A stretch of DNA of 64,000 nt from an uncultured Paracoccaceae bacterium (lineage in GTDB: Bacteria; Bacteroidota; Bacteroidia; Flavobacteriales; Flavobacteriaceae): assembly GCA_943788135.1 (NCBI GenBank), contig CALSPC010000007.1:124001-188000 (forward strand), in the 5' to 3' direction. Shown in pieces: positions 45,658 to 54,619 of the stretch. The translations under genes and the position numbers were made by a program. Each line of letters starts with the position of its first letter. The stretch's first letter is position 1. The notes below the pieces were generated by a model. That model saw nothing but the letters and a program-made list of their open reading frames with translations, made no database searches and was not told where the DNA came from.

Positions 45658-46343
45658 ATTGCTTTTTTAAAGTATTGAGCCTCATTAAGTAAGTTGTCAT
45701 AATACAACTCTATAGTTTTATTTTGGAGTATTAAACTTGTGATACTTATAGTTTGAAGCGCTTTATCTTTTTTCAGAAACACTGTATTATTTAAGGGTTG
45801 AGCGACATTTTCATGAAAACTAATCAAATCATTCCACTTTCTAAATCCGCTTGATTTGTTCTTATAATCAGTCTTTAAATCTAGTGCTTTTTTAGCAGTG
45901 TAAAGTGTGTTTGAACACCATATGTGAGGTTTTGAGGCGTCGATTAGAGTTTTAGTAAACCGTATGCCATCCCAATGGAAGTGTTCAAGATTTGGGGACT
46001 CCCAAAAGTTTATACTTATCAATTGAAAAGGAGCAATAGCGCTTAATCGCGCAGGAGATAAAATGGTTTTGTCTCCCAAAAGTAATTTTATTGGTAATTG
46101 TCCGCGGCTAATTTTTTTGACATTTTTAGGCTGTTGCCCAGTTGCATTTAAGACACAAAAGAGTTGTTTTTGTTTAGAATCTACAGCAAACCAAGTGCCA
46201 CCATGATCCAAATCTTTCGGATACATCAATGTTGAGGGTTGCGCATAGAAAGCAGGTTCAAGTGTAGGGCGATTATGATTTTCGTCTCTATTACTAGAGA
46301 AGATAAAACCATCAGAGTTAGGAAAATAAGTTACGATGCACAT
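45654..46343 (-). CDS. NRDE (TANGO2-like) family protein
   Basis: This 229-residue protein has the N-terminal cysteine/asparagine motif MCIVTYFP and the defining SNRDENHNRP. This is typical of the NRDE family, which resembles N-terminal nucleophile hydrolases. Human TANGO2 is a homologue linked to haem or lipid handling. The bacterial function is unknown. It is the last of three minus-strand genes with overlapping ends (13 bases with the DinB-like gene). The trio may act together. Confidence 0.85.
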   Translation of the reverse strand: MCIVTYFPNSDGFIFSSNRDENHNRPTLEPAFYAQPSTLMYPKDLDHGGTWFAVDSKQKQLFCVLNATGQQPKNVKKISRGQLPIKLLLGDKTILSPARLSAIAPFQLISINFWESPNLEHFHWDGIRFTKTLIDASKPHIWCSNTLYTAKKALDLKTDYKNKSSGFRKWNDLISFHENVAQPLNNTVFLKKDKALQTISITSLILQNKTIELYYDNLLNEAQYFKKAI

Positions 46344-46843
46344 TGGTTTCGATATAATTGTGTTGAAAAAGCAACACCAAAATTAGGATCTATTAAATGC
46401 GTTAAATCTTGTTCTAAAAGTGCAATTTTAATTAGACTTTGGTGGTGAATACAATGGTCCATACAATAGTTAAGTTCTCTAAAAAATGAAGTTTTGACTC
46501 CTTTACTTTCATTTTTTTCACCTTCTAAAAATGTATACATTGTTAGTGAAGTATTACCACTATCTTTTAGTTGATCTAAGTCGCTTAAAACCTTATCAAT
46601 AGTTCTTATACCTTTGATTATATCGACTTCAAGTTGTTTGTCTCTGTGGCGTAAATCATAATTCACACTAGCTGATGCTTTTTGTGACAGGCAACACAAA
46701 TAAAATTCAATGATATGTCTGAAGTGTTCGCCTATGGAGCCTCCAAAAAGTGTTGTATTTTTATAGCTAAATGCGTTTTCATCTAGCTGAATTAATAATT
46801 TTTTTAAGTCTAGAAGGACTTTTTTGTGCAAGTGAATGATCAT
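46331..46843 (-). CDS. DinB-superfamily protein
   Basis: A 170-residue helical protein with histidines arranged like a DinB four-helix metal site: GEHFRHIIEF (residues 35-44) and MDHCIHHQSL (near 134-143). The metal-dependent S-transferase fold is likely, but its reaction is unknown. The start overlaps the ATP-grasp stop by 4 bases (ATGA) and its end overlaps the NRDE gene by 13 bases. Translation of the three genes is therefore coupled. Confidence 0.75.
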   Translation of the reverse strand: MIIHLHKKVLLDLKKLLIQLDENAFSYKNTTLFGGSIGEHFRHIIEFYLCCLSQKASASVNYDLRHRDKQLEVDIIKGIRTIDKVLSDLDQLKDSGNTSLTMYTFLEGEKNESKGVKTSFFRELNYCMDHCIHHQSLIKIALLEQDLTHLIDPNFGVAFSTQLYRNQCAS

Positions 46844-47871
46844 GAATAGGAGATTTGGGGAGTTCCTTTTTTACTCAATACCACTCGGGCACCGCTAATG
46901 AATTCAAAAAGGGATGGGGTTTGACTTTGCGTGTTTAATTTATTTTTACTCAATGTATAAATGATGTGCATGTGTTCAAAAATAGAGGCATAAGCACTCC
47001 AAATCGAGCAGCTAGGATCATATATGTGAATAGGTTCAGAATTTACACCATTAATTTCTAATATTTTTAGGCCTTTATTGTTTTTAAAGGCCTGCCAGCT
47101 TTCAATTTTTAGGTCAATACGACCATAATCAAAATCGGGGAGATGTTCCAGGCAATTCTTAATCCAATCGAGCATTTCTTTTGACTTGTGTTCTCTAGCA
47201 TCTAAAAATGTAGTACCGCGGTTGTGGTTTCCTATAGGTTCTACAAGAAGCTGTTTTCCTTTTGGAATGATTTGATGCCATTGTGTTTGGAAACGTTTTT
47301 TAAGAATAGCTTTACGATGGGTGATTCGATGATGATCTTTCACTAGAGTTTCTAGCGTTCGTATGCCATCTCCTGTTAGTTTACAGAATTCTTTTGCTCC
47401 TACAGATGTTATATGTGGATTTCTATCACTATCCCAATAAAACAGAATTCCTATTTCAATAGGATAATCAATATACTCTTGAAGTAAAACAGGTTGATTG
47501 ATGGTTTCGAGATACTGTTCTAAGGCCTTTAGCGTTGCAATCAACTCTACATTTCTTCCACGTTCGCCCATATCAGGTTTAGCAATCAATGGGAAAGTTA
47601 AACTGTTATCTTCTAACTGAGAGGTGAGGGTCTCAAGAGAATTAAAATCAGAGATATAAAGTGTTTTTGGCGTCCATTCTGTTGGTATTTTTTTAAGGTA
47701 ATTGTGTTTAGAACTTAGAAATGCGCCTCCAAACTTCATACACGGATTTAGTACTGAAAAATAGACCCATCGTTTTAATTTAATCGCTAAATAAAAATAA
47801 TAAAAATAGGCAGGAATATAAAAGACCCAATACGGCCAAAACTCATAATGTAAAAAACGCTTCCAATTCAT
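46840..47871 (-). CDS. ATP-grasp ligase-like protein
   Basis: This 343-residue protein has a hydrophobic N-terminus (FWPYWVFYIPAYFYYFYLA) followed by an ATP-grasp domain. The nucleotide loop is LIAKPDMGERGRN, the adenine-binding segment is LLQEYIDYPIEIG, and the metal-binding ILEINGVNSEP lies near the C-terminus. ATP-grasp enzymes form amide or ester bonds via acyl phosphates. It resembles D-alanine-D-alanine ligase-like proteins, but the substrate cannot be inferred. It heads the overlapping ATP-grasp/DinB/NRDE trio. Confidence 0.78.
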   Translation of the reverse strand: MNWKRFLHYEFWPYWVFYIPAYFYYFYLAIKLKRWVYFSVLNPCMKFGGAFLSSKHNYLKKIPTEWTPKTLYISDFNSLETLTSQLEDNSLTFPLIAKPDMGERGRNVELIATLKALEQYLETINQPVLLQEYIDYPIEIGILFYWDSDRNPHITSVGAKEFCKLTGDGIRTLETLVKDHHRITHRKAILKKRFQTQWHQIIPKGKQLLVEPIGNHNRGTTFLDAREHKSKEMLDWIKNCLEHLPDFDYGRIDLKIESWQAFKNNKGLKILEINGVNSEPIHIYDPSCSIWSAYASIFEHMHIIYTLSKNKLNTQSQTPSLFEFISGARVVLSKKGTPQISYS

Positions 47872-47877
47872 TACAGA

Positions 47878-48300
47878 TTAGTTTTTAAAAAGCTCTTGAG
47901 CAATTAATTGACTAATGGAACATTTTCTAATCTTACAGTATAGAATAATACTCGTTAAGCTAAAAATAAAAGCAATTATCGCCATTATAAAAAGCTGACC
48001 ATGATCAGAGTTTCCATCCCATTCGACAACAATTCCTAGAGGCGTACATAAATGAGATCCGAGAGCTCCCAACATTAAAAAAACAGTTACAAAAAGTGCG
48101 GTAATTTTGGTTCTTGGAACGAGTAGTGCGAGACCCGTTATGAGTTCGATAACGCCTAAAACATATCTTCCCCAAGGTTCTACGCCAAGAGTTGAAAAAA
48201 CATGAATAGCTTCGGGATGGCCAGTAAATTTAAAATAGAGTGATTGTAGTAAAATTATTGAGACTACAAGTCGTAACAGGACGTTGATTTTGGATAGCAT
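47878..48300 (-). CDS. DoxX-like membrane protein
   Basis: A 140-residue protein with four hydrophobic segments. DoxX-type features are FKFTGHPEAIHVF, VLGVIELITGLALLVP and the SHLCTPLGI loop. DoxX proteins are associated with sulfur or thiol oxidation and membrane quinones in other bacteria, but function here is unknown. A longer frame from 48408 (starting MCFLTLF) is open and would follow a TATATTTG element at 48462-48469. The ATG at 48300 fits the family length better. Confidence 0.65.
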   Translation of the reverse strand: MLSKINVLLRLVVSIILLQSLYFKFTGHPEAIHVFSTLGVEPWGRYVLGVIELITGLALLVPRTKITALFVTVFLMLGALGSHLCTPLGIVVEWDGNSDHGQLFIMAIIAFIFSLTSIILYCKIRKCSISQLIAQELFKN

Positions 48301-48461
48301 AAGTGTAGGGTATGAGTTGATTTGCCATAAATTCAAAAAATGAATTGGCTGTAGTTTTGGGAGTAAATAGAACATGAAGTACACTAAAAATAGTGTCAAA
48401 AAACACAAGTGTAGGAGGATTAGGTCGTATTGTCATAATGTAAGATTTGGGATAATCAGTA

Positions 48462-48469
48462 CAAATATA
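48462..48469 (-). promoter_or_regulatory. Candidate -7 element upstream of the DoxX gene
   Basis: The minus strand reads TATATTTG. It lies about 161 bases upstream of the preferred DoxX start and about 53 upstream of the longer possible start at 48408, so it bears on which start is right. Confidence 0.45.
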
Positions 48470-48521
48470 TGACTTTATTTTTAAAAGTAACAGAGTATCT
48501 TGAAGCTCTAGTATCTACTGC

Positions 48522-49391
48522 TTATTGTCGGTGTTTCCAGCGCTTGTGCGTCCAAAGGTAATATTCGGGTGCTTCGTGTATTTGTTTTTCTACCAGCTTT
48601 AGAAATTGATCCGTAATTTCGTAATCCTTAAAATCAGCCGGGTTTTCCGCTAGGGTCTGAAAGGTTGCTTCATAATAGCCTCTTTTTTTACGTTTTACGG
48701 CAAAAAAGACTATGGGCATATCTAATTGTTTTGCAAGGGCTTCTGCTCCTGTATGGACAGGAACTTTAATGCCCATAAATTCATTCCAATGACGGGCTTT
48801 TTCTTTTTTAGGCGATTGATCAGAAGCAAATCCATTCATGGACAGTATCCCATTTTTCTTCGCCTCTTCCAAAACTGTAAATGTTTCTTTGGTGGTGATT
48901 AAATAACTATTGTAACGCGCTCTAATAGATTTAACTAAACGATCAAAATATTTGTTTTGTAGTTTTTTATAGATCCCATAACCGCGATGACTAGTATAGG
49001 TTTGAAGTATGAAAATCCATTCCCAACTCCCATAATGGGCACACATTAGAACAATACTTTTATTTTGTTTTTCAAACTCTTTAATGATTTCAAGATTTTG
49101 AAAAGTATAGCGTTTTTGCATGGACTCCAAAGAAATATGCATTGATTTTATGGACTCTAAAATCATATCACAAAGGTGATGATAGAATTTTCCTCGAATT
49201 GTCTTGATTTCAAGATCTGATTTTTCAGGAAATACAAGCTTTAGATTTTCAGTAACGGTTTTTGTTCTGTAGCCAAAAACATGATAAATCACAACATACA
49301 ATACATCTGAAACAGCGTACAACAAACGAAAGGGAAGTAAGGAAACAAACCACAAAATTGGGTAAATTAAAATGTACGCTAATAATTGCAT
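48522..49391 (-). CDS. Lipid A-type lysophospholipid acyltransferase
   Basis: This 289-residue inner-membrane protein has an N-terminal hydrophobic anchor and the acyltransferase motif CAHYGSWEW (HxxxxE-type). It also has SDQSPKKEKARHWNEFMG and TGAEALAKQL, as in LpxL/HtrB-like enzymes. These add secondary fatty acids to the Kdo-lipid A precursor on the cytoplasmic face. The exact chain and position are unknown. It is divergent from the rhomboid gene, and a TATATTTG element (49416-49423) lies just upstream. Confidence 0.88.
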   Translation of the reverse strand: MQLLAYILIYPILWFVSLLPFRLLYAVSDVLYVVIYHVFGYRTKTVTENLKLVFPEKSDLEIKTIRGKFYHHLCDMILESIKSMHISLESMQKRYTFQNLEIIKEFEKQNKSIVLMCAHYGSWEWIFILQTYTSHRGYGIYKKLQNKYFDRLVKSIRARYNSYLITTKETFTVLEEAKKNGILSMNGFASDQSPKKEKARHWNEFMGIKVPVHTGAEALAKQLDMPIVFFAVKRKKRGYYEATFQTLAENPADFKDYEITDQFLKLVEKQIHEAPEYYLWTHKRWKHRQ

Positions 49392-49415
49392 TTAAAAAGA
49401 TTAAATTTACAACCG

Positions 49416-49423
49416 CAAATATA
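49416..49423 (-). promoter_or_regulatory. Candidate -7 element for the acyltransferase gene
   Basis: The minus strand reads TATATTTG, an exact consensus match, 24 bases before the acyltransferase ATG. It shares the 54-base gap with the rhomboid gene. Confidence 0.55.
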
Positions 49424-49445
49424 TAGTTTATTTAATATATCCCCT

Positions 49446-50093
49446 ATGGACATTAGCATTTATACTCTGATTATTATCGTCATTAACGCCCTGTGTTCAT
49501 TTAAAGGCTTTCAAGATCGATCATTTTTTGAAACCTACTCGTTTACTATTAGCGGTTTAAAACGTGGTGAGCTGCTCCGATTTCTTGTTTCGGGTTTTTT
49601 GCATGTTGACTTGCAACACTTGCTGTTTAATATGATTACACTCTACTTTTTTGCAAACAATGTTATCTATAGTGTTGGGCCATTATATTTCTTTATCATC
49701 TATTTTGGGAGCTTAATTTGCGGAAACGTTTTGTCTTATTATTTTCATAAAAATGAACCCTATTACACGGCAGTAGGTGCTAGTGGTGCGGTTACGGGTA
49801 TTTTATATGCGGCTATTTTATTGTATCCAGGAATGCAGCTCTACTTGTACTTTATTCCCATTCCAATCCCATCTTATATCGTTGGGGTTGGCTATATGTT
49901 ATATTCTATTTATGGCATGAAAAGACGTACTGATAACATTGGACATGATGCCCATTTTGGGGGTGCTATTGGTGGATATGTTTTGACTGTATTAATGGTT
50001 CCTCAAGTTTTAGAATCCCATTTGTGGATGGTCATTATTCTTGCTGTGCCCATACTGATATTGTTTCTAATGCATCATAACAATAAAATCTAA
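49446..50093 (+). CDS. Rhomboid family intramembrane serine protease
   Basis: A 215-residue protein with six hydrophobic helices. The catalytic serine is Ser113 in GASGAVTG and the histidine is His170 in HDAHFGGA. The N-terminal HVDLQHLLFNM corresponds to the first conserved segment. Rhomboids cut transmembrane substrates. An earlier in-frame ATG at 49386 would overlap the divergent acyltransferase gene and its promoter, so the ATG at 49446 was chosen. Substrates are not predictable from the neighbours. Confidence 0.88.
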   Translation: MDISIYTLIIIVINALCSFKGFQDRSFFETYSFTISGLKRGELLRFLVSGFLHVDLQHLLFNMITLYFFANNVIYSVGPLYFFIIYFGSLICGNVLSYYFHKNEPYYTAVGASGAVTGILYAAILLYPGMQLYLYFIPIPIPSYIVGVGYMLYSIYGMKRRTDNIGHDAHFGGAIGGYVLTVLMVPQVLESHLWMVIILAVPILILFLMHHNNKI

Positions 50094-50107
50094 ACTAATC
50101 TTAAAAA

Positions 50108-51250
50108 TCAATCTAATAAGGCTTTAATTTTAGCTACTAATGCTGCCCCCCTCAAACCCTCTGATATAACCGTTCCGTTTTCGTCCATGATAAACGTAGC
50201 AGGAATAGAATTTACACCATAAGTTCTTGCAATAGGGTCTTGCCAAGATTTTAAATTAGAAACATTAAACCAGCTTAGCTGGTCTTTCTCAATAGCTGTA
50301 ATCCAAGCTTCTTTTTGTGTTTTTTGGTCAAGAGATACACTAATTATTTCTAAGCCTTTTGACTGATATGTGTTATAAAGATTAACTAAATTAGGGTTTT
50401 CAACTCGACACGGTTTGCACCAAGAGGCCCAGAAGTCAATTATAGTCACTTTTCCTTGTATTTCACTTAACCTAATGTCTTTTCCATCCGGATTAGGAGC
50501 AGAAAAATCTGGAGCTTTATCACCAATCAAAACCTTACTTTTGTTAGGATTGTTTTGAAGTTTTTGTTCTATTTTGAATACGATATCTTGATTTGCTTTA
50601 TTTTTAGTTTTTAGCGCGGGGTCAATACTTTCAAAAGCGTTTACCGCTAATTTATAATCAAAATTATTTCGACTTGTCAACTCATTCAACATAAGTAATG
50701 AGAACTCAGCAGTAGAATGGTTTTTAATAAATTCGAAGCCGTAGAGTTTGAAATCTTTTCGTAGAGAATCGCCTTTTTGTTGAAGTGACTGTAAAAGTTT
50801 TGGATTGTCTTTAGCCTCAGAGATTGCAATTCTAATAGCCTTGAGGTCATCCTGTTTTTGTTGCGTTAATAGCTTATAGGCATTAAAAACGCTGTTGTTA
50901 CTTGTGCCGCTTATTGTTGAGGTCTTTAAATTATCTTTAATCACTTCTATTTCAATTTCTCCTGCTTCAAGAACAAAAGGAAGTTGACCGTTTACTCCAT
51001 CAATTCTTAAAGCACGCATTTCAGCGCCATTGCTGTTTCCTTTAAATGTCGTGACCCCATTAAAAACTATAGCTGTATCAGTAGCAATTTTAGATCTTCC
51101 ACGATCGAATTTCATCAAATATGCTCTCAAGCCGTTATAAACTCCTTCGGCTTTAATATGTACTGAATAATTATCTTCGAGTTGTGGAGTGGAGGGTTTG
51201 CAACCTATCAACAGTGTGATACTAATTAATGTGATGATTCGAGTTCTCAT
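50108..51250 (-). CDS. TlpA-like thioredoxin-domain lipoprotein with DUF4369-type N-domain
   Basis: This 380-residue lipoprotein has the lipobox LLIGC (Cys17), a strand-rich N-domain like DUF4369 (residues about 28-130), a helical middle, and a C-terminal thioredoxin fold with DFWASWCKPCRVENP. It is likely periplasmic and reduces disulfides of other envelope proteins, perhaps for cytochrome or protein maturation. Many related proteins are found in Bacteroidota. The gene has its own TATTTTTG element and is divergent from mnmE. Confidence 0.87.
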   Translation of the reverse strand: MRTRIITLISITLLIGCKPSTPQLEDNYSVHIKAEGVYNGLRAYLMKFDRGRSKIATDTAIVFNGVTTFKGNSNGAEMRALRIDGVNGQLPFVLEAGEIEIEVIKDNLKTSTISGTSNNSVFNAYKLLTQQKQDDLKAIRIAISEAKDNPKLLQSLQQKGDSLRKDFKLYGFEFIKNHSTAEFSLLMLNELTSRNNFDYKLAVNAFESIDPALKTKNKANQDIVFKIEQKLQNNPNKSKVLIGDKAPDFSAPNPDGKDIRLSEIQGKVTIIDFWASWCKPCRVENPNLVNLYNTYQSKGLEIISVSLDQKTQKEAWITAIEKDQLSWFNVSNLKSWQDPIARTYGVNSIPATFIMDENGTVISEGLRGAALVAKIKALLD

Positions 51251-51273
51251 TTGTAAACAATTATAATTTTCAA

Positions 51274-51281
51274 CAAAAATA
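51274..51281 (-). promoter_or_regulatory. Candidate -7 element for the TlpA-like gene
   Basis: The minus strand reads TATTTTTG, an exact TAnnTTTG match, 23 bases before the TlpA-like ATG. It shares a 93-base divergent region with the mnmE promoter. Confidence 0.5.
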
Positions 51282-51320
51282 AATTAAATTTATTACTAAT
51301 CACATTTGAAGTAATATTAA

Positions 51321-51328
51321 TACTTTTG
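51321..51328 (+). promoter_or_regulatory. Candidate -7 element for mnmE
   Basis: TACTTTTG exactly matches TAnnTTTG and ends 15 bases before the GTG start of mnmE, so the leader would be very short. It supports the GTG at 51344 as the true start. Confidence 0.5.
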
Positions 51329-51343
51329 TAAAAAAATTAATTA

Positions 51344-52732
51344 GTGTATCAAAACGACACCATTATTGCATTAGCTACGCCGTCTGGGGCAGGTGCGATT
51401 GCTGTTATCAGACTTTCAGGGCCTGATGCAATTCAGATGGTGGATTCGGTTTTTAAATCAATTCATACCAAAAAACTGTCAACTCAAAAGACTCATACTA
51501 TTCATTTAGGGCATATTATTGATGCTTCAAGACCATTAGACGAAGTTTTAGTTTCTGTTTTTAAAAATCCAACATCTTATACCGGTGAGGATGTGATTGA
51601 AATTTCGTGTCATGGCAGTTCGTATATTCAACAAGAAATTATACAATTGTTTGTACGTAATGGCGCTCGAATTGCAAATCCAGGAGAATTTACGCTTCGT
51701 GCGTTTCTGAATGCCAAACTCGATTTAAGTCAGGCCGAAGCTGTCGCAGATCTAATTGCGAGTGATAATAAAGCCTCCCATCAAATTGCCATGCAACAGA
51801 TGCGTGGAGGGTTTAGTAATGAAATCAAAGCCTTACGTGATGAGTTGCTTAATTTTGCTTCCTTGATCGAATTAGAGCTCGATTTTTCTGAAGAAGATGT
51901 TGAGTTTGCTGATCGAAAACAATTTGAAAATTTAGTAACACGTATTAGTAGTGTTTTAAAACATTTGATTGATTCTTTCTCCACTGGAAACGTGATCAAA
52001 AATGGCATTCCAATTTCTATAATTGGCGCCCCAAATGTAGGAAAATCAACCCTATTAAATGCGCTTTTAAACGAAGACAAAGCCATTGTTAGTGCCATCG
52101 CAGGAACTACACGAGATGCTATTGAAGATGAACTTACTATTGAAGGTATTAAGTTCCGGTTTATTGATACAGCAGGAATTCGTAATACCGATGATACCAT
52201 TGAAAGTATCGGAATCAAGAAAACATTTGAAAAGATCACGCAATCCCAAGTGGTATTGTATTTATTAGATGCGTCTAAAGTTTCAACCCCAACCGTTCAG
52301 GACTTTAATACCGATATTCGAAAAATTCAAGAGCACTATCCCGATAAACAACTCATTGTTGTGGCAAATAAAATGGATCAAGCCGATAAAGCATTTATAG
52401 AAAGTTCTTTTGTGTATCCGCACACGCTTTATACATCCGCCAAAAGTGGATTAGGAATCGATACTTTAAAAACAAAGCTTTTAGAATTTGTAAACACAGG
52501 AGCTTTGCGTAATAATGACACCATCATTACCAACTCCAGACATTACGACTCCCTTTTAAAAGCGCTTGCCGAGGTTCAAAAAGTGAAGCAAGGGATGGAC
52601 GCTAAACTTTCGGGTGATTTGTTAGCAATTGATATTCGACAAGCATTATATCATTTTGGCGAAATTACAGGCGAAATTACCTCTGATGATTTATTAGGCA
52701 ATATCTTTGCTAATTTCTGTATCGGGAAGTAA
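51344..52732 (+). CDS. mnmE: tRNA modification GTPase MnmE
   Basis: A 462-residue protein starting at a GTG. It has the N-terminal tetrahydrofolate-binding domain (IIALATPSGAGAIAVIRLSG). The G domain has GAPNVGKST (residues 228-236), DTAG and NKMD motifs. The canonical C-terminal FCIGK includes the catalytic cysteine. With MnmG it installs the 5-carboxymethylaminomethyl group on wobble uridine of tRNAs. Length and motifs are normal. The GTG start is supported by a nearby promoter element and by conservation of the first residues. Confidence 0.96.
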   Translation: MYQNDTIIALATPSGAGAIAVIRLSGPDAIQMVDSVFKSIHTKKLSTQKTHTIHLGHIIDASRPLDEVLVSVFKNPTSYTGEDVIEISCHGSSYIQQEIIQLFVRNGARIANPGEFTLRAFLNAKLDLSQAEAVADLIASDNKASHQIAMQQMRGGFSNEIKALRDELLNFASLIELELDFSEEDVEFADRKQFENLVTRISSVLKHLIDSFSTGNVIKNGIPISIIGAPNVGKSTLLNALLNEDKAIVSAIAGTTRDAIEDELTIEGIKFRFIDTAGIRNTDDTIESIGIKKTFEKITQSQVVLYLLDASKVSTPTVQDFNTDIRKIQEHYPDKQLIVVANKMDQADKAFIESSFVYPHTLYTSAKSGLGIDTLKTKLLEFVNTGALRNNDTIITNSRHYDSLLKALAEVQKVKQGMDAKLSGDLLAIDIRQALYHFGEITGEITSDDLLGNIFANFCIGK

Positions 52733-52737
52733 TTAGA

Positions 52738-53370
52738 TTACCCTCTAGGCTTCTCCAATTTAAACATACTCTCTTTCGTTACTCGTGTGTACCAATCGCC
52801 ACCTAAGCGCGCAACAAGGTCTAATCGTTCTGAATCAATCTCATTATTAGCGTCCAATATTTCTGATTTGACATGGATATGCACCACTTTAGCAATGACC
52901 AACTGACCAGCACCGCCATGTTCACCAAGAGAAATAATGTTATCAACCACACATTCAAAAGACACTGGAGACTCCAAAACTCTAGGCGGCTTCACTTTAA
53001 GTGAAGGCACTTCCGTTAATCCAGATTCAATAAACTCATTGACTCCTTTGGCATATTCTTTGCTAGATTCTGACATTTGTTCTACAATTGAATGATTGAC
53101 TATATTAATCACGACTTCTTTTGTTTCTGCAGCATTCTGAAGCGTGTGTTTTGTCGTGTTATCGCGTACCCGTCGTGCTGGAGAAAATATCAATATAGGC
53201 GGGTTAGAACTAAAGACATTAAAAAAACTAAACGGACTCAGGTTGACATTTCCTTTGGCGTCAACAGTGCTCGCAAACGCTATTGGTCTGGGTGCAATAG
53301 ATGCAGAAAGTAATTTATGAACCGTTCTAGTGTCTAATAATTCAGGATCAAATGATGTTAATGTTGCCAT
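52738..53370 (-). CDS. Flavin reductase family protein
   Basis: This 210-residue FMN-binding split-barrel protein has the segment SIAPRPIAFASTVDAKGNVNL and the ribityl-phosphate region PFSFFNVFSSNPPILIF. Family members reduce flavins or act as oxygenase partners. It is the last gene of the tyrosine catabolic run, 10 bases after fahA. Its place suggests a role in that pathway or simple read-through, but no substrate can be assigned. Confidence 0.87.
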   Translation of the reverse strand: MATLTSFDPELLDTRTVHKLLSASIAPRPIAFASTVDAKGNVNLSPFSFFNVFSSNPPILIFSPARRVRDNTTKHTLQNAAETKEVVINIVNHSIVEQMSESSKEYAKGVNEFIESGLTEVPSLKVKPPRVLESPVSFECVVDNIISLGEHGGAGQLVIAKVVHIHVKSEILDANNEIDSERLDLVARLGGDWYTRVTKESMFKLEKPRG

Positions 53371-53380
53371 GTTAATTATT

Positions 53381-54616
53381 TTAAATTGTTTCTAAAAGTG
53401 TAGATTTAACGTCTCCAAATCCCACACGAATAGGGCCTTTTTCACAATGTCCTCTCATGATGACTGTATCATTATCTTGAATAAATTTTCGTGTGCCACC
53501 TTCAATTAATTCTACGGGTTTTGAGCCTGCCCATGCGAGTTCCAACATCGAACCGTAGGAATTGGGGTGTTTTCCACTAATCGTTCCAGAAGCCATCAAA
53601 TCGCCAACATTTAAGTTGCATCCATTGATGGTATGATGTGCTAACTGCTGGTTCATATTCCAATACATATATTTGAAGTTCGACTGGCTCACTACGGTTG
53701 CTTTACAATTTTTTGGCTGTATGGAAACTTCTAATTTGATATCGTAATTTTTCATCCCATCAAAGTTTAAATAGGGGAGGACAGCGGGGTCTTGTGAGGG
53801 CCCATCAATTTTAAAAGGAGCCAGGGCTTCTAGAGTCACCACCCAAGGGGATATTGAGGACGCAAAGCTTTTGGCTAAAAAAGGTCCTAGAGGAACGTAT
53901 TCCCATTTCTGAATATCTCGTGCCGACCAATCGTTAAATAATACTTTACCAAAAATATAGTCCTCAGCTTCGGCGGTGGAAACTGACGCACCAAGTTTAG
54001 TGGATTTTCCAATAATAAACCCCATTTCTAATTCAAAATCTACTCGAGTAGAAGCTTGGAATACCGGTGCTGTATCAGGGGCTAAAATCACTTGTCCTTT
54101 TGGACGGTGTACGTTTTTTCCACTAACGACAATCGAAGATGCGCGACCGTGATAGCCTACTGGCAAATGCTTCCAGTTAGGAAGCAATGCATGGTCTGGG
54201 TCTCTAAACATTGTGCCTATATTGGTGGCATGTTCGATGCTTGAATAAAAATCAGTGTAATCTCCGATCTTTACAGGAAGATGCATTTGTACTGCGGCTT
54301 GTTTTATAAATACAGAAGGATGCGATTTTAGGATGGAATTAGAAGCACACAACTCGTCTTGAATGTGTTTTCTAACCTTAACTGTAATCGCTTTACCTAA
54401 GGCTATAAAAGCGTTTAAATAATCTGATTCTAATACCGAAATATCAAAATTTAAATCTTTAAATAGTCCCAGTTCATAAGCAGCATAAAGATCTAATATC
54501 TCATCTCCAATAGCAACCCCAACACGTTTGATGTTGTCCGCTTCAGAAAAAATGCCAAACGGTAAGTTATAGATACTAAAATCAGAATTCTTATCAATTT
54601 TAATCCATGAGTGCAT
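53381..54616 (-). CDS. fahA: Fumarylacetoacetase
   Basis: A 411-residue hydrolase that splits fumarylacetoacetate to fumarate and acetoacetate, the last step of tyrosine degradation. Diagnostic segments are DYTDFYSSIEHATNIG, VGYHGRASSIVVSG, DFELEMGFIIG (metal ligands), FNDWSARDIQKWE and GTISGKHPNSYGSMLE. Length is normal. It lies 3 bases after the hydroxylase stop in the same operon. Confidence 0.96.
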   Translation of the reverse strand: MHSWIKIDKNSDFSIYNLPFGIFSEADNIKRVGVAIGDEILDLYAAYELGLFKDLNFDISVLESDYLNAFIALGKAITVKVRKHIQDELCASNSILKSHPSVFIKQAAVQMHLPVKIGDYTDFYSSIEHATNIGTMFRDPDHALLPNWKHLPVGYHGRASSIVVSGKNVHRPKGQVILAPDTAPVFQASTRVDFELEMGFIIGKSTKLGASVSTAEAEDYIFGKVLFNDWSARDIQKWEYVPLGPFLAKSFASSISPWVVTLEALAPFKIDGPSQDPAVLPYLNFDGMKNYDIKLEVSIQPKNCKATVVSQSNFKYMYWNMNQQLAHHTINGCNLNVGDLMASGTISGKHPNSYGSMLELAWAGSKPVELIEGGTRKFIQDNDTVIMRGHCEKGPIRVGFGDVKSTLLETI

Positions 54617-54619
54617 ATG

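Noticed and set aside
48230-48436. 68-codon minus-strand frame near the DoxX gene
   Set aside because: It overlaps the DoxX coding region in another frame and shows no conserved feature.
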